Positions 7,379-16,363 of a stretch of DNA of 64,000 bases are shown one piece after another. The position numbers and the translations under genes were made by a program. Where the stretch lies: positions 117,570 to 181,569 of the forward strand of contig JACREZ010000025.1 of the NCBI GenBank assembly GCA_016212665.1, in the 5' to 3' direction. The stretch is from Ignavibacteriota bacterium. Lineage in GTDB: Bacteria; Bacteroidota; Ignavibacteria; UBA10030; SZUA-254. How positions within the stretch are numbered: the first letter of the stretch is position 1; the number at the start of each line of letters is the position of its first letter. The notes beneath the pieces were generated by a model. That model ran no database searches and was not told the origin of the DNA. It worked only from the letters and a program-made list of their open reading frames with translations.

Positions 7379-8748
7379 AATTCTCTCTGAATTTCTTGTT
7401 TGAATTGTTGAACTAACTGCTCTGCCTGCCGAATCGTTGGCGCTTCTGCAATAATACGAATAATTGGCTCCGTATTCGATGTGCGAAGATGAACCCACGA
7501 ATCAGCAAAATCTATTTTCAGCCCATCGTCAGTATTGATTTTTCCATCCTTTGCGAATCGTTCCTGAAGCCTTGGGAAAATTTTACTTACGCCCGTTCCA
7601 CCCAGTTGTATTTTATCTTTTGATATGAAATATTGAGGCATCGTTGCCTTCAATTCCGAAAGTGTTCCCCCGAAGTTAACCAAATGTTGAAGAATCAAAC
7701 CAATGCCAACTATTGCATCACGACCGAGATGCGCTTGCGGAAGAATTACACCGCCGCTTCCCTCGCCACCAACGATAGCGCCAAGTTGCTTCATTCTTTT
7801 CGCTACATTGATTTCACCAACAGGCGAACGAAAAACTTCAGCAGAATATTTTCGGGCAACATCATCAACTGCGCGCGTCGTGGATAAATTCACAACAACT
7901 TTCTGTCGCTCTTTTGGTTTACTTTTCATTTCTTCATTCAAAACAAAATCAACAACCGATGCAATCGTATATTCTTCATTGAATGGCTCCCCTTTCTCGT
8001 TCACAAGAACCAGCCGGTCAACATCCGGGTCAACGGCAATTCCCAAATCTGCCTTTTCATGCCGAACCTGTTCACACAGCATAGAAAGATTTTCCGGAAT
8101 TGGTTCCGGAGTGTGACTGAAAACTCCGCTCACATCGCAATTCAATTCCACAACATCGCAACCAAGTTGCCGAAGCAGTTTCGGAACAATCATTCCTCCC
8201 GCCGCGTTGATGCAATCAACGACGATTTTGAATTTGCGCTGTTGAATCTTTTCGAGGGACATATAAGGCAAGCCAAGCACAAGTTCAATATGTTTGTCAA
8301 TGAATGATTCATCTGCATGGTGCATTCCGAACGCATCCCAACGCTGATACTTGAATCCACCCTGTTCAGCCATTGATAAAAACCGCTTGTTCTCATCTTC
8401 ATCGAGAAACATTCCGCTACCGTTCATGAACTTCATGCCGTTCCATTCAATCGGGTTATGACTTGCAGTGATGGAAATTCCGCCAGCCGCTCCCAACTTT
8501 TCAACCGCAAGTTGAACAGTCGGAGTCGGCACAACGCCAAGCGCAAGTACATCGCAACCCATTGAGAGCAACGTTGAGGAGACGAGATTCCCAATCACTT
8601 TTCCGGTGATTCTTCCGTCTCTACCAATCACAATTGGTTTTCTGTTACTATACTCCGCAAATGCAGAGACATACTTCACAACTGATTCCGGCGTAAGTGT
8701 TTCTCCCACAATGCCGCGTATTCCTGAAATGCTTGTAATCAACTTCAT
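7375..8748 (-). CDS. glmM: Phosphohexomutase, GlmM-like
   Basis: 457 residues of the alpha-D-phosphohexomutase family. Landmarks are the catalytic serine loop TASHNPIEWNG (residues ~95-105), the metal loop DPDVDR (~240), the sugar-specificity loop GEGSGGVI (~325) and the phosphate-binding loop RTSNTEPIIRI near the C-terminus. GlmM converts glucosamine-6-P to glucosamine-1-P for peptidoglycan and LPS. The sugar loop differs from the usual GEMSGH of phosphomannomutases and resembles GlmM types, but substrate is uncertain. First gene of the operon with eutN-like and dprA genes, divergent from the AMMECR1 gene across a 97-base promoter region. Confidence 0.85.
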   Translation of the reverse strand: MKLITSISGIRGIVGETLTPESVVKYVSAFAEYSNRKPIVIGRDGRITGKVIGNLVSSTLLSMGCDVLALGVVPTPTVQLAVEKLGAAGGISITASHNPIEWNGMKFMNGSGMFLDEDENKRFLSMAEQGGFKYQRWDAFGMHHADESFIDKHIELVLGLPYMSLEKIQQRKFKIVVDCINAAGGMIVPKLLRQLGCDVVELNCDVSGVFSHTPEPIPENLSMLCEQVRHEKADLGIAVDPDVDRLVLVNEKGEPFNEEYTIASVVDFVLNEEMKSKPKERQKVVVNLSTTRAVDDVARKYSAEVFRSPVGEINVAKRMKQLGAIVGGEGSGGVILPQAHLGRDAIVGIGLILQHLVNFGGTLSELKATMPQYFISKDKIQLGGTGVSKIFPRLQERFAKDGKINTDDGLKIDFADSWVHLRTSNTEPIIRIIAEAPTIRQAEQLVQQFKQEIQREL

Positions 8749-8845
8749 ATTTTTGCGTGAAAATGTACCAAAGACTCAGTTCATAACCAAAGAACGAAAT
8801 TGAATCTCATCAAGAATTTCAGTAAGTTTAGGCGGAAATTTTCTC

Positions 8846-9409
8846 ATGCTTTCTGACTCAGACAAAAAACTGCTTCTCTCAACTGCCCGCAAAGCCATCG
8901 AAGCCGCAGTCAATAATAAACCGCTCCCGCCGTTGAAAAATATTCCTGAGCATTTGAAATCTCCTCAGGGAGCGTTTGTTACGTTGAAAAAGAATCATGA
9001 ACTGCGCGGCTGTATCGGCTACATCGAATCGGAAGAACCGCTTATCAACACCGTTCAGGAAGTTGCGATGAAATCTGCCTTGAATGACCCGCGATTCAAT
9101 CCGGTAGAACCTGAAGAAGTTCGTTCGCTTGAACTTGAAATTTCTGTTCTCTCTCCCGTTCGACAAATACACAACATCAATGAAATAGAAGTTGGAAAAC
9201 ATGGATTGATTATCGAATCGGGAAGAGCAAGAGGATTGCTTTTGCCGCAAGTTCCTATTGAATACGGTTGGGACAGAGAAATATTTTTGAATCAAACAGC
9301 GCGCAAAGCCGGATTACCGATGAACGCATGGAAACAACCCGGCACAAAAATTTCTATTTTCTCTGCTGAAGTTTTTAGTGAAAATGATTTTAGGAAGCGT
9401 GAGGTTTGA
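8846..9409 (+). CDS. amrA: AMMECR1-domain protein (AmmeMemoRadiSam system protein A)
   Basis: 187 residues. AMMECR1 signature blocks are GAFVTLKKNHELRGCIGYIE (residues ~46-65), ALNDPRFNPVEPEEV, LELEISVLSPV and a C-terminal GLLLPQVPIEYGWD...FLNQTARKAGL. In bacteria and archaea this domain is commonly encoded next to a Memo-like protein and a radical-SAM enzyme; the biochemical role is unresolved. Here the Memo gene follows after one base. Start is ATG 8846, preceded by AGGCGG. The radical-SAM partner is not in this window. Confidence 0.9.
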   Translation: MLSDSDKKLLLSTARKAIEAAVNNKPLPPLKNIPEHLKSPQGAFVTLKKNHELRGCIGYIESEEPLINTVQEVAMKSALNDPRFNPVEPEEVRSLELEISVLSPVRQIHNINEIEVGKHGLIIESGRARGLLLPQVPIEYGWDREIFLNQTARKAGLPMNAWKQPGTKISIFSAEVFSENDFRKREV

Positions 9410-9410
9410 A

Positions 9411-10244
9411 ATGACGACTCAAACAATAAGGCAACCCGCTGTAGCAGGAATGTTTTATTCCGGAGACCAACGCACTCTGAAACACGATGTTGATGCAATG
9501 CTCAAAAAAGCAACTCCAGAAAAACCACACGGCTCAATTGTCGCTTTAATTTCACCCCATGCAGGATATATGTACTCAGGTTTGACGGCGGCACATGGAT
9601 TTAAACTTCTGCAAAAGAATAAGTATGATTGTGCAGTGATTGTCTCGCCGAGTCATCGGGAATACTTCAAAGGGATTTCTGTGTACAACGGCACGGCTTA
9701 CAAAACTCCGCTCGGAATCATGTCGGTTGACGAATCGCTTCGTGATGCAATTATGACGCAATGTGAGTTCATTGAAGTATCGTCTCGCGGTCACGGCGCC
9801 GAACACGCGATTGAAGTTCAACTTCCGTTTCTTCAACAATCACTTGGCGATGTGAAGATTCTACCAATTGTCATGGGTGATCAAAGCAGCGCACTTTGTT
9901 TCGAGTTGGGAAACGCCCTTGCGAACGTGTTGAAAGGAAAAAACTGTTTACTCGTCGCCAGCACTGACCTTTCACATTATTATCCTTATGATATTGCAAA
10001 TACGATTGACAGCCGGACAATCAAACATATCGAACAATTCAATTACGAAAAGTTGATGAGCGATTTAGAATCCAATCATGCGGAAGCATGTGGCGGTGGA
10101 CCAACGGTTGCCGTTCTTTCTGCGGCGAAACAACTCGGCGCAACGGAAATTCAAATTCTCCATCAATGTAACTCTGGTGATATTACGGGCGACCACACCG
10201 GGGTTGTCGGTTATGTTTCCGCTGTGGCAGTAAAAGCAAATTAA
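9411..10244 (+). CDS. amrB: Memo-like dioxygenase family protein (AmmeMemoRadiSam system protein B)
   Basis: About 277 residues from ATG 9411, one base after the upstream stop; a longer frame from 9378 would overlap and lacks family support. Memo motifs are RQPAVAGMFYSGD at the start, ISPHAGYMYSG, VIVSPSHREYFKG, EHAIEVQLPFLQ, PIVMGDQ and LVASTDLSHYYPYD. Histidines in SPHAGY, SPSHRE and DLSHYY correspond to the metal-site residues of Memo and related extradiol-dioxygenase folds. Part of a four-gene operon running to 12244. Confidence 0.92.
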   Translation: MTTQTIRQPAVAGMFYSGDQRTLKHDVDAMLKKATPEKPHGSIVALISPHAGYMYSGLTAAHGFKLLQKNKYDCAVIVSPSHREYFKGISVYNGTAYKTPLGIMSVDESLRDAIMTQCEFIEVSSRGHGAEHAIEVQLPFLQQSLGDVKILPIVMGDQSSALCFELGNALANVLKGKNCLLVASTDLSHYYPYDIANTIDSRTIKHIEQFNYEKLMSDLESNHAEACGGGPTVAVLSAAKQLGATEIQILHQCNSGDITGDHTGVVGYVSAVAVKAN

Positions 10245-11183
10245 ATGAATAAGAAACAATTTCCTCTAACAACAATTATCGGCGCTGGCGCGGTCGGTTC
10301 AACACTTGCGCAAGCGCTTCATAAAAAAGGGTATCCGATTGTTTCTGTCATCAGCAAGACAGAAACATCATCAAGCAAATTAGCCCGAAAAGTTCATTGC
10401 AAACTTGCCTCAACTGATTTCAAGAATATTGATCCATCAACTCGATTGATTATAATCGCCGTTCCTGACACAGAACTCTTTGAAGTCAGTCACGCCATCG
10501 CCCGTTTGAAAACTCTTATTTTCAAACAGCTACTCGTTGTTCATACTTCGGGTAGGTATCCGGCTTCAACCTTAAACACAATAAAAAGAAAAGGCGCGGC
10601 TGTTGCATCGCTACATCCAATTCAGACATTTCCGAAACCTGCAAAGAGCAAATCTTCTCCAATCTCTCTTGATGGAATTTACTATGGAGTGGATGGGGAC
10701 AAAAAAGTACTCGCAAGAATCAGAAACATCATACATGACCTGAATGGAAACATGGTTATCATTCCGGCAAGGCTCAGACTGTTGTATCATGCAACGTGTG
10801 TGTTTTCATCTAGCTACTTTGTAATGCTTACCAATATTGTGGCAGAACTTTCCCAATCATTGAAGTTGAAAGAACCTTGGCAAAAGGTCTTCGGTCCATT
10901 AACGAACGCTGCAATCAACAATGCACGTACACAAACTCCGGCTAACGCTCTCACCGGTCCGATTATGAGAGGCGATATCTTCGGCATTCTCAATCACATG
11001 GAAGCGTTAGAGCAATTTGCACCTGAGTTTCTTCTTGTTTATACTTTCGGTGCATTGGAAATTGCACGAATCGCTGCGCGCGAAGGATTGATTTCCGAAC
11101 AACAACATAAAGAAATTGGTCGCATGTTCAGCGATTTATTCAGACAAACAAATTTATCACCCAAACGAAAGGTCAAAAAGTGA
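10245..11183 (+). CDS. Rossmann-like and DUF2520 domain protein
   Basis: 312 residues. The N-terminus is a dinucleotide-binding Rossmann fold (TIIGAGAVGSTLAQAL, residues ~9-24), with IIIAVPDTEL and VVHTSGRYP in the middle. The C-terminal half (from ~165) is the all-helical DUF2520 dimerisation domain. It resembles 6-phosphogluconate-dehydrogenase-like and F420-dependent NADP-reductase-like proteins; the substrate is unknown. It starts directly after the Memo stop, and its stop overlaps the GTG start of the next gene (GTGA). Confidence 0.85.
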   Translation: MNKKQFPLTTIIGAGAVGSTLAQALHKKGYPIVSVISKTETSSSKLARKVHCKLASTDFKNIDPSTRLIIIAVPDTELFEVSHAIARLKTLIFKQLLVVHTSGRYPASTLNTIKRKGAAVASLHPIQTFPKPAKSKSSPISLDGIYYGVDGDKKVLARIRNIIHDLNGNMVIIPARLRLLYHATCVFSSSYFVMLTNIVAELSQSLKLKEPWQKVFGPLTNAAINNARTQTPANALTGPIMRGDIFGILNHMEALEQFAPEFLLVYTFGALEIARIAAREGLISEQQHKEIGRMFSDLFRQTNLSPKRKVKK

Positions 11184-12244
11184 AAGCGCTCATCGCAAGC
11201 GGCGGACGCGGCACACGTCTCCGCCCGCTCACACATACGCAAAACAAACATCTCATTCCCATCGCCAACAAACCGATTTTACATTATGCAATCGAAGCAG
11301 TGGTTGATGCAGGCATCAAAGAAATCGGCATCATCCACAACGCGGATAGCGATGAAGTGCCGAAAGCAATCGGCGACGGCAAACGTTGGGGTGTGAAAAT
11401 GACCTACATTCCACAAGATGCTCCACTCGGTCTTGCACACGTTGTGAAAATTGGACAAAAGTTTATCGGCAAAGATGATTTTATTTTTTACCTCGGCGAT
11501 AACATGGTCGTCGGCGGAGTGAAGCGTTTTGTAGATGAGTTCAAACGAAGCGGATGCAATTGTTTCCTCACTCTTTCCAAAGTGAAAGACCCGGAACGGT
11601 TCGGTGTTCCTGAAATCAAAAAAGGAAAAATCATCGGCGTTGAAGAAAAGCCAAAGAAACCGAAAAGTCATTTTGCTGTTTCCGGCATTTACATTTATGA
11701 CTCAAATATTTTTGAAGCATGTAAGAATATCAAACCAAGTGGGCGCGGCGAACTGGAAATTTCCGATGCGCACCAATACTTAATTGACAAAGGTTACACC
11801 GTCGGCTACAGTGAAATCACCGGTTGGTGGAAAGATACCGGAAAACCTGCCGACCTGCTCGAAGCGAATCGTCTCGTGTTGGATAATATTCAACCCCGCA
11901 TTGATGGGGATGTTGATAAATCTTCTTCGGTCGCCGGAAAAATAATTTTAGAAAAAGGCGCGAAGATTATCAACAGCGTCGTCCGCGGACCGGCAATCAT
12001 TGGCAAGAACGCTGTCATCGAAAACAGTTATGTCGGACCCTTCACTTCCATCGGTGATGAATCCATCATAAAAAATTCTGAAGTGGAATTCAGCATTCTT
12101 CTCAATCAATGCAAAGTAATTGATGTGAAGATTCGCATCGAAGGAAGTTTGCTGGGCAACGAAGCAGAGATTGTCGAAGCGACCGGAAAGCCGCGAGTGC
12201 ATCGGTTTATGATTGGAGACCAAAGCAGAGTTGAAGTTGTCTAA
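11180..12244 (+). CDS. Glucose-1-phosphate thymidylyltransferase-like nucleotidyltransferase
   Basis: 354 residues, GTG start overlapping the previous stop by four bases. The N-terminal nucleotidyltransferase domain has the GGRGTRLRPLT loop (residues 8-18), then PIANKPILHYAIE, FYLGDNMV and GYSEITGWWKDTGKPADLLE. The C-terminal third has hexapeptide-like repeats (AGKIILEKGAKIINSV, AIIGKNAVIENSYVG) forming a left-handed beta-helix. This long form resembles archaeal and Gram-positive RmlA-like enzymes that make dTDP-glucose. Its place behind an AmmeMemo pair and DUF2520 is not the usual rhamnose operon. Confidence 0.85.
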   Translation: MKALIASGGRGTRLRPLTHTQNKHLIPIANKPILHYAIEAVVDAGIKEIGIIHNADSDEVPKAIGDGKRWGVKMTYIPQDAPLGLAHVVKIGQKFIGKDDFIFYLGDNMVVGGVKRFVDEFKRSGCNCFLTLSKVKDPERFGVPEIKKGKIIGVEEKPKKPKSHFAVSGIYIYDSNIFEACKNIKPSGRGELEISDAHQYLIDKGYTVGYSEITGWWKDTGKPADLLEANRLVLDNIQPRIDGDVDKSSSVAGKIILEKGAKIINSVVRGPAIIGKNAVIENSYVGPFTSIGDESIIKNSEVEFSILLNQCKVIDVKIRIEGSLLGNEAEIVEATGKPRVHRFMIGDQSRVEVV

Positions 12245-12311
12245 TAGATTGACGATTTACGATTGTAGATTTTTTCATTTTTAATTTTACATTTTGCATT
12301 GATACTAAATT

Positions 12312-13094
12312 ATGAATTACCAAACCATCCTATTTGAAACAAAAGAACGAATCGCGTTCGTCACCATCAACCGCCCCGACAAACTGAATGCATTGAATGC
12401 TCAGTGTAAGGGTGAATTAAAAGAACTGTTCACGTCACTCAAATCGAATTCAGAAGTTGACGTTGTCATTCTCACCGGAACGGGAGAAAAGGCATTCGTT
12501 GCAGGTACCGACATAACCGAATTACTTTCGCTCAACGCCGAAAGCGGAAAAGAATTTGCTTCAGGCGGACAATCAATCTTTGATTTGATTCAACATCTTG
12601 GAAAACCTGTCATCGCGGCAGTGAACGGATACGCGCTTGGCGGCGGTTGCGAACTTGCGCTCGCTTGTCACATTCGCATCGCGTCGGAGAATGCAAAGTT
12701 CGGTCAGCCGGAAGTAAACCTCGGTGTCATTCCCGGCTACGGCGGAACGCAGAGACTTACTCGTCTCGTCGGCGCGGGAAAAGCAACTGAGATGATTCTT
12801 ACAGGAAATCCGATAGATGCGCAGGAAGCGCTTCGCATCGGGCTTGTGAATAAAGTCGTTCCGCTTGCTGAACTCATTCCAACATGTGAAGCGATAGCGA
12901 AAACAATTCTCGGCAAAGGCCAACTTGCAGTGCGAATGTCTTTGAAAGCAATCAACGCAAGCATGGAAACATCACTCAGTGAAGGACTCAAAGTTGAAGC
13001 CGGATTGTTCGGTGAAGCGTGTAGCACGAACGATGCAAAAGAAGGAATCGGGGCGTTTCTTGAAAAGCGAAAACCCGCGTTTGTTGGAAAATAA
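12312..13094 (+). CDS. Enoyl-CoA hydratase/crotonase family protein
   Basis: 260 residues, family-typical. It hydrates 2-enoyl-CoA to 3-hydroxyacyl-CoA. The oxyanion-hole segments are KAFVAGTDI and NGYALGGGCELALAC; both catalytic glutamates of the rat enzyme are conserved, in FGQPEVNLG and ATEMILTG. GYGGTQRL follows. With the thiolase, 3-hydroxyacyl-CoA dehydrogenase and acyl-CoA dehydrogenase at 30-34 kb it completes a beta-oxidation or crotonyl-CoA route. The 67 bases upstream hold word repeats (GATTGACGATTTACGATTG). Whether it is short-chain specific cannot be told. Confidence 0.92.
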   Translation: MNYQTILFETKERIAFVTINRPDKLNALNAQCKGELKELFTSLKSNSEVDVVILTGTGEKAFVAGTDITELLSLNAESGKEFASGGQSIFDLIQHLGKPVIAAVNGYALGGGCELALACHIRIASENAKFGQPEVNLGVIPGYGGTQRLTRLVGAGKATEMILTGNPIDAQEALRIGLVNKVVPLAELIPTCEAIAKTILGKGQLAVRMSLKAINASMETSLSEGLKVEAGLFGEACSTNDAKEGIGAFLEKRKPAFVGK

Positions 13095-13250
13095 TTTTTG
13101 AGAAGCAAGTAATTAATCGGGGATTCAAAGACGAAAAGAATAGTTCATAGTACAACCTGAAAAAATCATGCTGTGGCAATTCTTTGAGGCAAACTCCGTA
13201 TGGGGCGATTCTTTAGGTTAGTTCTAAGAAAACTATAATTCATAAAAAGA

Positions 13251-13952
13251 TTATTTGGGTATCGGTTTAAATTCTGGAAAATTAGAATCTGGATTAATCT
13301 TATACTTTGACAACCAATCTCTTGCTAAGCTTTCTGGGATTTGCTGAAAGTTGGAGACAGAGCCTTCGATAAATTGTTGATAATTTTGCGGAATAAAATC
13401 GTACAAAGAATTAACTACTTTACAAGCTGTATTATGTGCCCACCGAATACCTTCAGAGCAATTCAGTTTATGTTGCCACAAGTAATCCAGTGAATTCTCA
13501 ATATCTAAAGCAGGTAAAATTATTCCCCGTTCGTTTAGTGGCATAATATATTTGGGTGGTTGGCTCTGCATTTTATAATGAATCAGATCGTTTCTGATTT
13601 TGATGAGAAGTACCATATCTTGGTAAGGTTGAGCATCATGAGAAAAGGAAACGCCAAAAAGTAGCTGGGGAAATAAAAGGAGCTTTACATTAAGATCGAC
13701 TGTATCAACCCAGTTTTTTGGCAAATTCCACAAAAACGACTTCCGTGTAATAACTTTGGGAATGATTTTCAAAAAAGTTTCGTTTACAAATGACTCAATA
13801 CTTGCAACAGCCATGACATATGATGGAAGCCCATCATTTGCAAAACCATTAATCCCATAACGAACTCCCTTCTTAGTAACCATAAAATCTAGAGAGTCAA
13901 AATAGATTTTTCGGACGTGACGTATGAAATCTCCAGAAATTGTAACCGACAT
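13251..13952 (-). CDS. HEPN-like hypothetical protein
   Basis: 233 residues, not assigned to a named family. It is helical, with no signal or membrane segment. Residues ~127-134 read KIRNDLIHYK, a match to the R-x4-H motif that forms the RNase site of HEPN domains and is also seen in apparently inactive HEPN-like proteins. A preceding helix with ASIESFVNETF fits the conserved acidic helix seen in such proteins. It sits beside a YgiT/DUF4258 pair in a small AT-richer island between metabolic genes. Possible roles are RNase toxin or defence effector (inference). Confidence 0.65.
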   Translation of the reverse strand: MSVTISGDFIRHVRKIYFDSLDFMVTKKGVRYGINGFANDGLPSYVMAVASIESFVNETFLKIIPKVITRKSFLWNLPKNWVDTVDLNVKLLLFPQLLFGVSFSHDAQPYQDMVLLIKIRNDLIHYKMQSQPPKYIMPLNERGIILPALDIENSLDYLWQHKLNCSEGIRWAHNTACKVVNSLYDFIPQNYQQFIEGSVSNFQQIPESLARDWLSKYKINPDSNFPEFKPIPK

Positions 13953-13994
13953 AAAATTATCATTTGATGATTAAATGTAATAGATAGTCAAACA

Positions 13995-14222
13995 CTACCC
14001 AAACTGTGCAACCGGTACCGTTCTCTTTACGGCAAAAGATTTTTTATGCAACTTAATCCGTTCAATTTCATGTAGGGTTGCAGCCTCAAGATAGCTCTCA
14101 CCACAGTGGGGACAATTCATCACCGGAATATTTTCGATAATAAACATTTCCTTTTCTATGCCATACGTTCTTGCAATTTTCCGTTGTTGAACACCTTCTT
14201 TGCCGCAAATATCACATTTCAT
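13995..14222 (-). CDS. YgiT-type zinc-finger antitoxin
   Basis: 75 residues with two zinc-binding pairs, MKCDICGKEG and MNCPHCGESYLEA, the layout of the MqsA/YgiT N-terminal domain. The helix-turn-helix domain of full-length MqsA is absent; this short form usually pairs with DUF4258 toxins. It follows the DUF4258 gene by 22 bases. The tail KRTVPVAQFG probably contacts the toxin (inference). Confidence 0.85.
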   Translation of the reverse strand: MKCDICGKEGVQQRKIARTYGIEKEMFIIENIPVMNCPHCGESYLEAATLHEIERIKLHKKSFAVKRTVPVAQFG

Positions 14223-14244
14223 AAAATTTATTAATAAGATTAAT

Positions 14245-14520
14245 TTATAGTGAATACACAGTAATGATAACTAATTTTCCCGTCACACTCAATTTTGTCA
14301 CGACTTCAATCTCAGTAGGCAATTTACTCGAAATGCGATATTTCCACTCAGAAGTCTCGACATCTTTTTGCCGTTCTACAATTTTTCCTGTTAATATGCA
14401 TCGCTCAATATCAAAAATCGAAAGACTATCATTCATCATTTCTTCTTCTGCATGAATGGTCATGACGTATTCGCTCTTGCGAACACATTCCCTCATTCTA
14501 TTAAGGATGGTATCAAACAC
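14245..14520 (-). CDS. DUF4258 toxin-like protein
   Basis: 91 residues. The N-terminal MRECVRKSEYVMTIHAEEEM matches the DUF4258 opening helix with its conserved His; then DIERCILTGKIVERQKD and a C-terminal strand GKLVIITVYSL. DUF4258 proteins belong to the RelE/MqsR-like fold and are usually encoded just upstream of a YgiT zinc-finger protein, as here. The middle (SKLPTEIEVVTKL) is shorter and less typical than in the second copy at 45520. Confidence 0.8.
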   Translation of the reverse strand: MFDTILNRMRECVRKSEYVMTIHAEEEMMNDSLSIFDIERCILTGKIVERQKDVETSEWKYRISSKLPTEIEVVTKLSVTGKLVIITVYSL

Positions 14521-14684
14521 GTAGTAAAATCTTTTTCTTATTTTGACAGATATAGTTTACAAAATCATTTCATTTTAACCAATATTGAGGAGAATGTTTT
14601 GTTAATCTATGCTTTGGAAAGCAAACTCAGAATTAGTATTTTGAAATCGAATTGAGAAACAATTTCATTAACAATCCTCAAACA

Positions 14685-16343
14685 ATGAGCAACATCGAAG
14701 ATATTCAATTTGAAAAACAGAAGTGGGCGGCGAAGGCGGCGGCTACTTCTTCCCGTCAGGTAAAATTTACAACTGTTTCGGGCGAACCGATTGAGATGTT
14801 GTACACTCCCGAAGATATTGCCCATCTGAATTTCCTCTCGGACATCGGTTTCCCCGGCGAGTTTCCCTACACACGCGGAATTCATCCCAACATGTATCGC
14901 GGTAGATTGTGGACGATGCGACAGTTTGCCGGTTTCGGAACTCCCGAAGAAACAAACGAGCGCTATCATTATTTGCTCAAGCATGGACAAAACGGACTTT
15001 CTGTTGCATTTGATTTGCCGACGCTCATGGGACGCGATGCAGACGACCATCTTGCAATAGGTGAAGTTGGAATTTGTGGCGTTGCAATCAGTTCGCTTGC
15101 CGATATGGAAATCCTCTTCAAAGGAATTTCACTTGCAGATATTTCGACTTCGATGACCATCAACGCGCCTGCCGCGATGTTGCTCGCGTTTTATATTGCC
15201 GTCGCGGAAAAGCAAGGAGCGAAACCGCACCAACTGCGCGGCACAATTCAAAATGATATTTTGAAAGAGTATATCGCACAGAAGGAATGGATTTATCCTC
15301 CGCATCCTTCGATGCGAATCATCACCGACATGTTTGAATATTGCACGAGGGAAATGCCGCAGTGGAACCCGATTTCGATTAGCGGCTACCACATTCGTGA
15401 AGCTGGTTCTACGGCCGCTCAAGAATTAGCGTTTACTTTAGCTGACGGATTTGCGTACGTCGAGGCGGGAATCGAACGAGGATTAGATGTTGACGAGTTC
15501 GCTCCGCGCCTTTCCTTCTTCTTCAATTCTCATTTGGATTTTTTTGAAGAGATTGCCAAGTACCGCGCCGCGAGAAAAATCTACGCGAAGCGAATGAGGT
15601 ACAAGTACGGAGCGAAAAATCCCCGCACATGGATGCTTCGCTTTCACACACAAACTGCCGGCTGTTCTTTGACAGCACAACAACCGGAGAACAATATTGT
15701 CCGCACGGCGTATCAGGCATTGGCAGGAGTTCTCGGTGGAACACAATCGCTTCATACAAATTCGATGGATGAAACGCTTGCCCTACCGAGCGAGAAGGCT
15801 GTGAAGATTGCGCTCCGCACTCAACAAATCATCGCTCATGAAATCGGTGTAACGAACACGATTGACCCGCTTGCAGGAAGTTACTTCATCGAGTCATTAA
15901 CCGATAAGATGGAGAAAGAAGCCGAATCATATTTTGAAAAGATTGACGCGCTCGGCGGCGTCATCCCTGCAATCGAAGCAGGATTTTTCCAACGCGAAAT
16001 TGCTGAAGCCGCGTATCGCTATCAAATGGAACTTGATAAGAAAGAAAAAATTATTGTCGGTGTGAATGACTTCATCGAAGAGAATGAAAAGATTGATATT
16101 CCGATTTTGGTGATTTCGCCTGAAGTCGAAAAGAAACAGCGGCAACGTCTTGCAGAAATCCATTCGTCGCGAAATAATGAAGAGGTTGCGGCAACGTTGA
16201 AAGAACTTCGCCGCGCCGCTTCGGAAAATCTCAATCTCATGCCGCGGCTGATTGATTGCACCAAAGCATATGTCACACTCGGAGAAATGTGCAACGCTCT
16301 TGAAGAAGTATTTGGCGTGTACGAAGAACCTGCAGTGTTTTAA
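14685..16343 (+). CDS. Methylmalonyl-CoA mutase-type acyl-CoA mutase, large (catalytic) subunit
   Basis: About 552 residues from ATG 14685; the frame extends to a TTG at 14652 but the family begins near MSNIED. It carries the substrate barrel only: [72 protein letters not shown] and [12 protein letters not shown]. The C-terminal cobalamin-binding domain (DxHxxG) is missing, so a separate small B12 subunit must be encoded elsewhere, as in archaeal and other split mutases. The reaction is interconversion of methylmalonyl-CoA and succinyl-CoA, or a related isomerisation. Confidence 0.92.
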   Translation: MSNIEDIQFEKQKWAAKAAATSSRQVKFTTVSGEPIEMLYTPEDIAHLNFLSDIGFPGEFPYTRGIHPNMYRGRLWTMRQFAGFGTPEETNERYHYLLKHGQNGLSVAFDLPTLMGRDADDHLAIGEVGICGVAISSLADMEILFKGISLADISTSMTINAPAAMLLAFYIAVAEKQGAKPHQLRGTIQNDILKEYIAQKEWIYPPHPSMRIITDMFEYCTREMPQWNPISISGYHIREAGSTAAQELAFTLADGFAYVEAGIERGLDVDEFAPRLSFFFNSHLDFFEEIAKYRAARKIYAKRMRYKYGAKNPRTWMLRFHTQTAGCSLTAQQPENNIVRTAYQALAGVLGGTQSLHTNSMDETLALPSEKAVKIALRTQQIIAHEIGVTNTIDPLAGSYFIESLTDKMEKEAESYFEKIDALGGVIPAIEAGFFQREIAEAAYRYQMELDKKEKIIVGVNDFIEENEKIDIPILVISPEVEKKQRQRLAEIHSSRNNEEVAATLKELRRAASENLNLMPRLIDCTKAYVTLGEMCNALEEVFGVYEEPAVF

Positions 16344-16363
16344 TTTCATTATCATAAGTAAAC

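Noticed and set aside
7379..7498. Longer N-terminus for the EutN-like protein
   Set aside because: The extra 40 codons overlap glmM in another frame and do not resemble the family; the ATGA overlap at 7375-7378 fixes the start.
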